Source of the DNA: Thermococci archaeon
Lineage (GTDB): Archaea > Methanobacteriota_B > Thermococci > Thermococcales > Thermococcaceae
Assembly (NCBI GenBank): GCA_003663525.1
Contig: QMUF01000015.1
Location: 1-17,477 of the forward strand
Length of the DNA: 17,477 nucleotides
Reading direction: 5' to 3'
The translations under genes were made by a program, and so were the position numbers. Positions 1 through 5,531 of the stretch are shown here, in pieces. The notes beneath the pieces are model-generated. The model made no database searches, was not told the DNA's origin, and was given only the letters and a program-made list of their open reading frames with translations. Each line of letters opens with the position of its first letter. Positions within the stretch are counted from its first letter, which is position 1.

Positions 1-17
1 ATATATAATAAAAAGGC

Positions 18-800
18 TTAGGGGGACGCCTTAAGCTTTTCAGCTAAGTTTACTAGTTTTTTGGCCCGTTCTGGGTCAATATCATTATTTGTTTTTCCCT
101 CTTTCTTAATCCAGGTTCCCACTATAAACCCATCTGCATATTTCCACAGCTCTGGCAAGTTTTCGTAGGTTGTTCCAGAACCTACAAGAACTGGTACATT
201 TGAGAGTTCTTTTGCTCTTTTGAGCTTTTTTAGATCGACTTCATTTCCTGTTCTTTTTCCGCTTATTATCACGGCATCGGCCAAGCCCCTCTCAATTGCA
301 TCACTCAAAGCCTCTTCAAAATCTCCAAAATGATGAGCATGTTTGACATGCACGTCTGCAAACACTTTGATTTTTGAGGGAAGAAGCTTTCTAAGTCTTG
401 CAAGTTGGGGTGCTACCCCTTCGATTACACCCTGATCCGTATATGCTACTCCGCTTAGGACATTTACCCTGATGAAATCAGCTTTAACAGTGTAGGCTAT
501 TGAATATGCCGCAATTGCATCGTTTCTGAGAACATTTATACCAAGGGGGAGAGGTATTTCTTCTTTTATTGTTCTAGCAATGAAGGTCATAGAAGCAACG
601 GTTATAGGTTCCACGGTTTTTGAAAAGGGTACATCATTGAAGTTCTCAATCATTATGGCGTCAAAGCCCGCCTCCTCAATCTTCTTTGCTTCACTAATAG
701 CGTGTTCTACAACTCCATCAAAATTTCCATCGTAAAGATAAGAACCGGGGAGGGGTTTGAGATGAACCATCCCAATGAGAACTTTCTCTTCAAAATTCAT
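18..800 (-). CDS. BtpA/SgcQ family TIM-barrel protein
   Basis: A 260-residue protein recognised as the BtpA/SgcQ family (single-domain TIM barrel). Visible family features are the N-terminal strand GMVHLKPLPGS (about residues 10-20), the second-strand motif FDAIMIENFNDVPF (about 46-59), FIRVNVLSG (about 109-117), FADVHVKHAHHFGD (about 146-159) and the phosphate-loop-like VLVGSGTTYENL (about 205-216). BtpA was first linked to photosystem I accumulation in cyanobacteria; in archaea its substrate is unknown, so a phosphosugar or nucleotide-type ligand is only inferred from the fold. The length is normal. The ATG at 800 is preceded by AGGTGAT at 804-810, which supports this start. It is transcribed alone, away from the PIN gene, and ends within 20 bases of the window edge, so a downstream partner could lie outside. 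Confidence 0.85.
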   Translation of the reverse strand: MNFEEKVLIGMVHLKPLPGSYLYDGNFDGVVEHAISEAKKIEEAGFDAIMIENFNDVPFSKTVEPITVASMTFIARTIKEEIPLPLGINVLRNDAIAAYSIAYTVKADFIRVNVLSGVAYTDQGVIEGVAPQLARLRKLLPSKIKVFADVHVKHAHHFGDFEEALSDAIERGLADAVIISGKRTGNEVDLKKLKRAKELSNVPVLVGSGTTYENLPELWKYADGFIVGTWIKKEGKTNNDIDPERAKKLVNLAEKLKASP

Positions 801-830
801 GAAATCACCTAACCATAAGTTAAGTTATTT

Positions 831-845
831 GGTATAATAAACTTT
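831..845 (-). promoter_or_regulatory. Putative BRE/TATA promoter of the BtpA-family gene
   Basis: Read on the minus strand this is GTTTATTATAC preceded by AATAAA. Its centre lies about 37 bases before the ATG at 800, so a start 25 bases downstream would give a leader of about 12 bases, just enough for the ribosome binding site at 804-810. This is inference from archaeal promoter geometry. Confidence 0.45.
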
Positions 846-954
846 ATTCATTGAGCATCTTAAGGGCAATATAATTACCAATCCTGATTTTACCTTTTGT
901 TTCAGTTAAGTTTGACAAATATTGGGACATACTGAATGTTACGGGGGGAGGAGT

Positions 955-981
955 ATGAAGAAAAAAGAAAGAAACTTCTAG
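955..981 (+). other. Very short reading frame behind a strong Shine-Dalgarno-like run
   Basis: A run of six G followed by AGGAGT (943-954) directly precedes an ATG that opens only eight codons (MKKKERNF) before TAG. The spacing is shorter than usual. It lies between two minus-strand genes. It may be a gene relic, a leader peptide without a downstream gene, or simply the complement of a pyrimidine-rich terminator. I do not claim a product. Confidence 0.15.
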
Positions 982-987
982 AACAAA
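957..987 (-). terminator. Pyrimidine-rich terminator after the PIN gene
   Basis: On the minus strand, 20 to 50 bases after the stop at 1008, the sequence runs through TTTCTTTCTTTTTTCTTC. Archaeal RNA polymerase terminates at such T-rich tracts without a hairpin. The assignment is by composition and position only. Confidence 0.45.
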
Positions 988-1007
988 TTTGATCCTTCTG
1001 AAAAAGT

Positions 1008-1592
1008 TCAGACCTTTTCTATTAACTCATCTAGAACTTCCTTGAACCGAGCAGCATCGATCCATTTAATACCCATTTTCTGGGCCCATGTTAGAATACC
1101 AACATCTGCAGAGACTATTGTGGCGTCCAGTTCTTTGGCAAGTAATATAAGCTCAAAATCTTCTTTGCTATCAACTATTCCCTCTCTTAAAGCTTTTCTA
1201 TAATTTCTCCGAAGTTTTTGTATTATTGTATTTACGTTCTGGCTATCTACTACACCCTCTCTAACTGCCTTTTCTGCGACTCTAAGTCCTTTATCGATTC
1301 TTCTTCTTATATCCTCAATAAGTTCATAAACAACAAAAGCCGGAATCTTGATATCATGAACATTGGGAGGTTTTTTAACAATATATAGCTCTATATCTGG
1401 GGAGACCTCCTCTAATTCCACAAAATGGCTGACTTCCTTATAAATTCCAGGAGGCATATAAAACTCAACTCTTCCAAAAAGACGTTCAGCATATTCTAAA
1501 AAACTTTTCATGGCTTCTGTGGGATTATCCCCAAACCTATTTCTGATCTCAGGGTTTACAAAAATACTTGTGTCAAGGATAAAGCGGATCAT
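1008..1592 (-). CDS. RNA ligase partner protein, PIN-domain (UPF0278, MJ0950-like)
   Basis: A PIN-fold protein of 194 residues whose family usually accompanies the archaeal ATP-dependent RNA ligase. The first strand RFILDTSIFVNPEIR carries the invariant PIN aspartate (D7). The central helix region and the C-terminal DFELILLAKELDATIVSADVGIL carry the remaining acidic residues expected to bind a divalent metal. The segment FYMPPGIYKEVSHFV (about 45-59) is typical of this family rather than of VapC toxins. Ribonuclease activity is inferred from the fold; the true role is not established. I start at ATG 1592, which has GCGTGAT just upstream, rather than at the GTG at 1601. No antitoxin-like gene is adjacent, arguing against a toxin role. 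The RNA ligase gene itself is not in the window. Confidence 0.85.
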   Translation of the reverse strand: MIRFILDTSIFVNPEIRNRFGDNPTEAMKSFLEYAERLFGRVEFYMPPGIYKEVSHFVELEEVSPDIELYIVKKPPNVHDIKIPAFVVYELIEDIRRRIDKGLRVAEKAVREGVVDSQNVNTIIQKLRRNYRKALREGIVDSKEDFELILLAKELDATIVSADVGILTWAQKMGIKWIDAARFKEVLDELIEKV

Positions 1593-1601
1593 TTTTATCA
1601 C

Positions 1602-1679
1602 GCTCTATTATTATATCTTAGACCTTAAAACGGTAACCTTAAATTCCATTTAGCTGTTAAGGTTTTGGAGGTTATTAAG
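1602..1679. promoter_or_regulatory. Divergent promoter region between the PIN gene and the fucose-isomerase-like gene
   Basis: These 78 bases separate two divergent starts. On the plus strand CCTTAAATTCC (1637-1647) is a TATA-like element about 35 bases before ATG 1680. On the minus strand CGTTTTAAGG (1624-1633) sits at a suitable distance from ATG 1592. Both predict very short leaders, usual in Thermococcales. The ribosome binding site GGAGGT of the plus-strand gene is at 1667-1672. Confidence 0.4.
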
Positions 1680-2876
1680 ATGAAAGTAGGAGTAGTATTT
1701 GGAATTAGCGAAATAGCGAATCCAAAAGCATTTGAGAAGAAAGTCTCCGAATTTCTGATGAGGCTTGCAAACGAGTTTGAGATAGAAGGGGGAGTTTTTG
1801 TATCCTCAAAATCGGATACTAGGGAAGTAGACTTTAAAGACGTAGATATTATCGTGCTTTACCCACTAACAGGGGGCACTGAAAATGCTCTCAAAGAGTT
1901 TGCTTATTATCGAAAACCAATAGTTCTTTTTGGAGATTCTTTTAATAACTCAATTGCTGCGGCAATAGAACTTAGGGAGTATTTTAGGGACAACCTAATC
2001 CCGACAGCACTTGTGAAGAGTTTTGACGAACTGAAAGCTGCAATTTTAGGGTATGATGATATGAAGGAGTTGTTTAATAAGTTTCTGAATATTAGGTTAG
2101 GGCTTATCGGGAGGACATCAACGTGGTTAATAAACGAAAAATTCAATCTCCCATATGTCCACATTAGCTTAAAAAAATTCTACGAGTACTACGATGCTAC
2201 AACTGAGGCTGAAGGTTGGAAAGCTGTAGAAGGTATAGTTACAAAAGCAAGGGATATTAAAGAGCCTCAAAGAGAAGATCTTGTTAAAACTGGCAGGATG
2301 TATATAGGCTTAAAGAAAATAATCCAATATTATAAGTTAGATGGCTTTGCCATAGGTTGCTTTGAAATGCTTAACAAACTTAATGCAACTCCCTGTTTAG
2401 CATTAGCAATGTTGAATGCAGAGGGAATTCCAGCCGCATGTGAAGGGGAGCTAAATTCTCTATTGGGGATGCTTATAGTGAGAAGATTCTTTGACAAACC
2501 AGCTTTTATGGGTAACATAGCAGATTATGGAGGGAATCATATAATTTTGGCCCACTGTACTGCCCCGTTAATTGCCAACTATATTTTAAGATCACACTTT
2601 GAAAGTGGAAAAGGTGTAGGAATTGCTGTAAGCCTTCCAAAAGGAAGGGCCTCTTTATTAAAAATCAGAGGAAGAAAAGCTGTAGTTGCAGGAGTTGAAG
2701 TGGTAGGACAAGAAAGGAGTGAATATCGGTGCAGAACTCAAATGAAGCTTAAAATTGAGGAAGCAGGGGACTTCATAGATGGAACTCTTGGAAACCACCA
2801 TCTTTTGGTTTATGTGGATAGTGAAGAACTTGCTGATTTATTAAGTGAGCTTGGTTTCGAGGTGATGCTTTACTAA
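1680..2876 (+). CDS. L-fucose/L-arabinose isomerase-like fold protein
   Basis: A protein of 398 residues resembling the archaeal 'fucose isomerase' family, with the three-domain layout of L-fucose and L-arabinose isomerases. Visible parts are an N-terminal Rossmann-like domain (KVGVVFGIS at the start; DIIVLYPLTGGTENAL and KPIVLFGDS about residues 55-85), a central domain (RLGLIGRTSTWLI) and a C-terminal domain with AACEGELNSLLGM, FMGNIADY, HCTAPL and GNHHLLVY, which could supply the Glu/Asp/His metal ligands of the isomerases. Sugar isomerase activity is therefore possible, but the true substrate is unknown and no sugar-pathway gene is adjacent. GGAGGT at 1667-1672 fixes the start at ATG 1680 rather than the in-frame TTG at 1665. 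Confidence 0.7.
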   Translation: MKVGVVFGISEIANPKAFEKKVSEFLMRLANEFEIEGGVFVSSKSDTREVDFKDVDIIVLYPLTGGTENALKEFAYYRKPIVLFGDSFNNSIAAAIELREYFRDNLIPTALVKSFDELKAAILGYDDMKELFNKFLNIRLGLIGRTSTWLINEKFNLPYVHISLKKFYEYYDATTEAEGWKAVEGIVTKARDIKEPQREDLVKTGRMYIGLKKIIQYYKLDGFAIGCFEMLNKLNATPCLALAMLNAEGIPAACEGELNSLLGMLIVRRFFDKPAFMGNIADYGGNHIILAHCTAPLIANYILRSHFESGKGVGIAVSLPKGRASLLKIRGRKAVVAGVEVVGQERSEYRCRTQMKLKIEEAGDFIDGTLGNHHLLVYVDSEELADLLSELGFEVMLY

Positions 2877-2894
2877 CTATCCTTGTCTTTTAAC

Positions 2895-2910
2895 TAAACA
2901 TTTATTAAGT
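2895..2910 (+). promoter_or_regulatory. Putative promoter of the small membrane protein/pilin pair
   Basis: AAACATTTATTAAG forms a BRE/TATA-like element centred near 2904, about 40 bases before ATG 2944. The predicted start near 2930 leaves a short leader holding GGTGGTT (2934-2940). Confidence 0.4.
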
Positions 2911-2943
2911 TCTTTGATAGTTATTTTTAACATGGTGGTTAAT

Positions 2944-3087
2944 ATGAATGAGCAAGAGAAGAAAATGTTAATGTATATCTTAGATAAATTGGTGGAGTTT
3001 GTTGTGATAACTGTGGGTGTTGCTGTTGGGTTTATCATTGCTTCGGGATTTGTAGCAAAGCAGATAGCTCATGCACTCGGGGGATGA
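2944..3087 (+). CDS. Small single-pass membrane protein, unrecognised
   Basis: A 47-residue protein that I do not recognise. It has a short charged N-terminus (MNEQEKKML), then a long hydrophobic stretch from about residue 17 to 38 (LVEFVVITVGVAVGFIIASG) suited to one membrane segment, and a short tail ending in HALGG. GGTGGTT lies 4 bases before ATG 2944; an in-frame ATG at 2932 has no such site. Its stop overlaps the next possible start by ATGA (3084-3087), so it is almost certainly co-transcribed and translationally coupled with the pilin-like gene. It could be a pilus or prepilin-processing accessory; that is inference from context. Confidence 0.7.
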   Translation: MNEQEKKMLMYILDKLVEFVVITVGVAVGFIIASGFVAKQIAHALGG

Positions 3088-3089
3088 AA

Positions 3090-3272
3090 ATGAAAAGAAA
3101 TGCTCAGGCAGCTATTGAATATTTGATGATGATAGCTATTGTGTTAATAATAGTTTTTGTAGTGGTTCAAATGGTTAGAAGGACGATAATAAATGCGGCT
3201 CAAAACATCCAGAACTTAACTCAGACAATAGTTGAGGAATTACAAAAGGCAAAAGAAGGGGTTAATCCCTAA
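3090..3272 (+). CDS. Class III signal peptide (type IV pilin-like) protein
   Basis: A 60-residue protein with an archaeal class III signal peptide: a short basic leader (MKRNA), then QAAIEYLM, matching the Q-x-x-x-E pattern of pilins processed by an EppA-type prepilin peptidase, then a hydrophobic helix (about residues 12-30). Cleavage is expected just before Q6, leaving the helix to pack into a pilus core. The remaining 25 residues (TIINAAQNIQNLTQTIVEE...) are polar, so the globular pilin domain is absent or minimal; it may be a minor pilin or a short surface fibre subunit. ATG 3090 has GGGGG (3079-3083) at good spacing; ATG 3084, two codons earlier, is the alternative. The stop TAA shares bases with the stop of the converging TRAP remnant. 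Confidence 0.75.
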   Translation: MKRNAQAAIEYLMMIAIVLIIVFVVVQMVRRTIINAAQNIQNLTQTIVEELQKAKEGVNP

Positions 3273-3455
3273 GTTTTTCCAAATAACTTAAGCCCAACAA
3301 CTACAGCAACACCTAAGCCTATTGGCGTTACGTGGAGTGTGGCACCGGCAAGCACTATTATGCCAATAATAGCCCTCACCTCTTTTCTTAGGTTCTTGTG
3401 GAACCATCCACTTAAGGAGATTGCTAGTAGGTACGTTACCAAGAGAGTTTCCCCA
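3269..3455 (-). pseudogene. C-terminal remnant of a second TRAP transporter permease
   Basis: Read on the minus strand this encodes YLLAISLSGWFHKNLRKEVR, then about 34 more residues ending in GLKLFGKT and TAG (3269-3271). The intact permease at 5532-7829 ends with YLLAISLTGWFQKNLRKEVR and a similar tail, so this is a diverged paralogue of its last 55 to 60 codons. Upstream the similarity fades through TSGETLLVT (intact: EFGATLLAM) into an in-frame TGA near 3466-3468, and decayed transposase sequence takes over. No start codon and no other permease domain are present. The divergence suggests a remnant of a distinct TRAP gene rather than a recent copy of the neighbour. Confidence 0.8.
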
Positions 3456-3456
3456 G

Positions 3457-3740
3457 AAGTTCAAGCAGCGGGTTGGGAATTTAATTGTGGGAGGACTGAA
3501 GGTTTTTACTGACGAGTACTCCATTTATGATTCTCTGAAGGAGGATTGGGGAATGTTATCAGTTCTCACGAGTGGGTTAATCATTCTGGGAAGAAGTTTG
3601 CACGTGGTGAGGTTCACGTTAATACTTGTGGAAACAGGCATAGTTTTCTGAGGGCTTATCTGAGGAAGTATCGTAGTGCCAGTGTCAGGTGATTGCAGGG
3701 TTATTTGGATTTTCTAGCGTTGGTACTGAATAACAGGTGA
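3457..3740 (+). pseudogene. Decayed transposase C-terminus (ISXO2-like / IS1595-type)
   Basis: Two plus-strand frames join into one transposase-like sequence. The first (about 3460-3550) gives FKQRVGN...GGLKVFTDEYSIYDSL. After a frameshift between about 3550 and 3567 the second gives HEWVNHSGKKFARGEVHVNT (from 3567), then NRHSFLRAYLRKYR, an in-frame TGA at 3690-3692, then LQGYLDFLALVLNNR and the final TGA at 3738. The order (V-x-TDEY aspartate strand, HxxVNHS, HVNTxxNRHSFLRxYLRK, YLxFL) is that of ISXO2-like DDE transposases. The N-terminal half is missing. At least one frameshift and one stop make it inactive. I could not find convincing terminal inverted repeats. Confidence 0.7.
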
Positions 3741-3855
3741 GGATGATTTTCAGAACCAACATCAGCCAAAACACCTAGATGAGCGATTAGCAAAGTCTCA
3801 GTAAAAAAGAGAAATAAGATCGCACTTTGATATTAGTGATCACAAGTGAGATATA
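3741..3855. other. Intergenic tail of the insertion scar
   Basis: No open frame or recognisable gene. It holds the 8-base palindrome GTGATCAC (3836-3843) and an A-rich run that reads as a T-rich terminator on the minus strand. It may include the lost right end of the insertion element. Confidence 0.4.
3802..3818 (-). terminator. T-rich terminator after the DUF169 gene
   Basis: Minus-strand sequence TTATTTCTCTTTTTTAC lies about 40 bases after the DUF169 stop at 3856. It is a typical archaeal poly-T terminator by composition. Confidence 0.45.
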
Positions 3856-4647
3856 CTACTTGTTATACTTTAACCCCATTTTCTCCCCGATTTTTGCGTA
3901 ATTGTTAGAGAGTTCATATTCTGGTTTTAATTCGAACATCCATGGGTAACCCCACCCGTGCTCTTCTAAGTATTCGAGTGCTTTTACGAATTCTCTCAGC
4001 ATTTCTATGGATGCTGAGAATATTATTTCATTATACTGGGTCATTGCAATGCGTCTGTCCCCCCTGCAAGGAGAAGCAACCACGCACTGCTTATTCTGCA
4101 GTACTGGAACAACAGCGTAAACGCACGCGGCGTGCCCTCCCAACCTGCAAGTGATGTCCTCCCCATCAATGCAGTTCTTTGCTATCAAAAGTTGAGTTAA
4201 TTGTGATGGATCACAGTAAGTGATGAATAAATCTGGTTTAAAAGTGCACTTCACTAAAGGGGAGGATAGGATTCCAACATACTCTCCTACTTTTAAGCAG
4301 GGGAATGAGTGAGCCCATTTTTTAGCAGCCTCGCGAGTCATTATGGAGAAGGGGGACCTGTTCTCTCCCTCTAAAAATTCTTGTGGTGGTTCCGCTAACC
4401 CATACCCTACGACTGGCTCGAAGCACCACATGTCTTCTTTTAGCATGGCAATGGTTTTTCCGCCCCATCGTGACATTGCAAAAGCTTGGCAAAGGTCTAA
4501 GTGGTGACCCATATTCCTTAAGGGTCTTACTGCATTTGGTGGGATTTCCGCTTCGCTTTTCAGCATTTTAATAGCTAATGGTGGTGTACGCAAACGCAAA
4601 ATTTCCATAAGTCTCTTTGCATTCTCATGAATACCCTCCAACTCCAT
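3856..4647 (-). CDS. DUF169 family Cys-rich protein
   Basis: A 263-residue protein that I assign to DUF169 (COG2043), a family of unknown function common in archaea and anaerobic bacteria. Family-like features are RLRTPPLAIKML near the N-terminus (about 18-29), HHLDLCQAFAMSRWGGKTI (about 48-66), EDMWCFEPVVGYGL (about 71-84), FITYCDPSQLTQLL and CRLGGHAACVYAVV. There are about eight to ten cysteines, many beside hydrophobic or Gly residues, suggesting a metal or redox centre; that is inference. No signal peptide or membrane segment is visible. GGAGGTG lies 6 bases before ATG 4647, so the upstream GTG at 4656 is rejected. It follows the C_GCAxxG-type gene by 56 bases on the same strand and is probably its operon partner. 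Confidence 0.75.
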   Translation of the reverse strand: MELEGIHENAKRLMEILRLRTPPLAIKMLKSEAEIPPNAVRPLRNMGHHLDLCQAFAMSRWGGKTIAMLKEDMWCFEPVVGYGLAEPPQEFLEGENRSPFSIMTREAAKKWAHSFPCLKVGEYVGILSSPLVKCTFKPDLFITYCDPSQLTQLLIAKNCIDGEDITCRLGGHAACVYAVVPVLQNKQCVVASPCRGDRRIAMTQYNEIIFSASIEMLREFVKALEYLEEHGWGYPWMFELKPEYELSNNYAKIGEKMGLKYNK

Positions 4648-4703
4648 AAGATACACCTCCTAACTTCCCTTAGATATAAGAGAAATAACTCTTAATATGT
4701 TAT

Positions 4704-5273
4704 TTACATCTTATCTTCTTCTTTTTGTAAAGTGAATATAACTTCCGCAGCTATCCTCGCTGCTATTGCACATACACCTGGACAGACATCAAGCCCTCCA
4801 TCTTTATACCATGCTTCAGCATCTTCATCTTTCCAAAAATCATAGTGTCTTCCAAGGAGTTTTTCTTGAATTTCAAAGCACTTTACTGTTCCAAAATGTT
4901 TTTTAAATTCATCAAACACTTTCGTCGCTGCTTCCATAGTTTTTACATAGCCATCAAAATCATTCAAGTGCTCGGTACCCTCTACTAAGCCCACCGCCAT
5001 AATGGCACCTATAAGAGCACCACAAGTTTCTCCCTTTCGAGCAATCCCTGCAGCAAGACCTGTACTGGCTTTTAATGCACCCTTAAACTCTCGCTCATCA
5101 TCGGTAAGATGGAGGTGGTGATGAAGTGCTGCAAGTACACATCTTGCGCAACCTTCATATGCTCTATCATTATCATATGCTGCTTTTGCAACCCGATCTA
5201 AAATCTTTTCTTTACTACCAGGCTTACTTCGGATGTCATATCTTGCCATTTCTTTTGGATAATGTTTCAACAT
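4704..5273 (-). CDS. C_GCAxxG_C_C-type putative redox-active protein
   Basis: A 189-residue protein with the pattern of the C_GCAxxG_C_C family: GCARCVLAALHHHLH (C42, C45), then GLAAGIARKGETCGALIGAI with the diagnostic TCGAL (C84), then GTVKCFE (C132) and DVCPGVCAIAARIAAEV (C164, C168). The family is predicted to be redox-active or metal-binding from its conserved cysteines; its reaction is unknown. The His cluster HHHLH after the first Cys pair is notable and could add metal ligands. GGTGA lies 5 bases before ATG 5273, which I prefer over upstream ATGs at 5285 and 5309. It is first in a two-gene unit with the DUF169 gene. Its promoter and a perfect inverted repeat lie immediately upstream. 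Confidence 0.75.
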   Translation of the reverse strand: MLKHYPKEMARYDIRSKPGSKEKILDRVAKAAYDNDRAYEGCARCVLAALHHHLHLTDDEREFKGALKASTGLAAGIARKGETCGALIGAIMAVGLVEGTEHLNDFDGYVKTMEAATKVFDEFKKHFGTVKCFEIQEKLLGRHYDFWKDEDAEAWYKDGGLDVCPGVCAIAARIAAEVIFTLQKEEDKM

Positions 5274-5277
5274 TATG

Positions 5278-5305
5278 TTCACCATCGGTATATTACAATG
5301 GTGAA
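5278..5305. promoter_or_regulatory. Inverted repeat TTCACCAT-N12-ATGGTGAA, candidate operator
   Basis: Two perfect 8-base arms (5278-5285 and 5298-5305) are separated by 12 bases. The repeat lies between the TATA-like element at 5307-5314 and ATG 5273. The arm proximal to the gene contains the ribosome binding site GGTGA. It could be a repressor operator or, if transcription starts upstream of 5305, an RNA hairpin that hides the ribosome binding site. Confidence 0.5.
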
Positions 5306-5306
5306 A

Positions 5307-5320
5307 CATATAGCTCTTTC
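5307..5320 (-). promoter_or_regulatory. Putative promoter of the C_GCAxxG/DUF169 operon
   Basis: On the minus strand GAAAGAGCTATATG reads as BRE plus TATA element. A start about 25 bases downstream falls near 5285, inside the inverted repeat, leaving a short leader before ATG 5273. Confidence 0.5.
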
Positions 5321-5531
5321 TATAACTTCAGGTGTGTTTTAGTTTCGCTTGTTGTTACTTAAGCAGCAAGAGTTTTCAGTACATAAGGCATTACTATAAG
5401 CATGTTCCTATAATTTTGGTGATATTTCTCAAGCTATCACATGACTGATTCTAAGGATTCTGGCATTGAAGCCTTTCATGTATAGTTTGATGGCTTACCT
5501 AGGTACTTTAGATTTGAGAAAAGTAAAGAGG
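5321..5531. other. Intergenic region with no recognised gene
   Basis: All frames carry stops and I recognise no product. A plus-strand stretch near 5440-5525 (LRILALKPFMYSLMAYLG) looks coding-like but has no start or family signal, so it may be decayed mobile DNA. The minus-strand TTTACTTTTCTC (5516-5527) could end the TRAP operon. Confidence 0.4.

Noticed and set aside
3288..3524. Minus-strand open frame of 78 codons across the TRAP relic
   Set aside because: It is out of frame with the TRAP-like sequence and crosses into the transposase relic; its Cys-rich end is a frame shadow.
5440..5531. Plus-strand coding-like stretch with LRILALKPFMYSLMAYLG
   Set aside because: No start, no ribosome binding site, and no family I can recognise.
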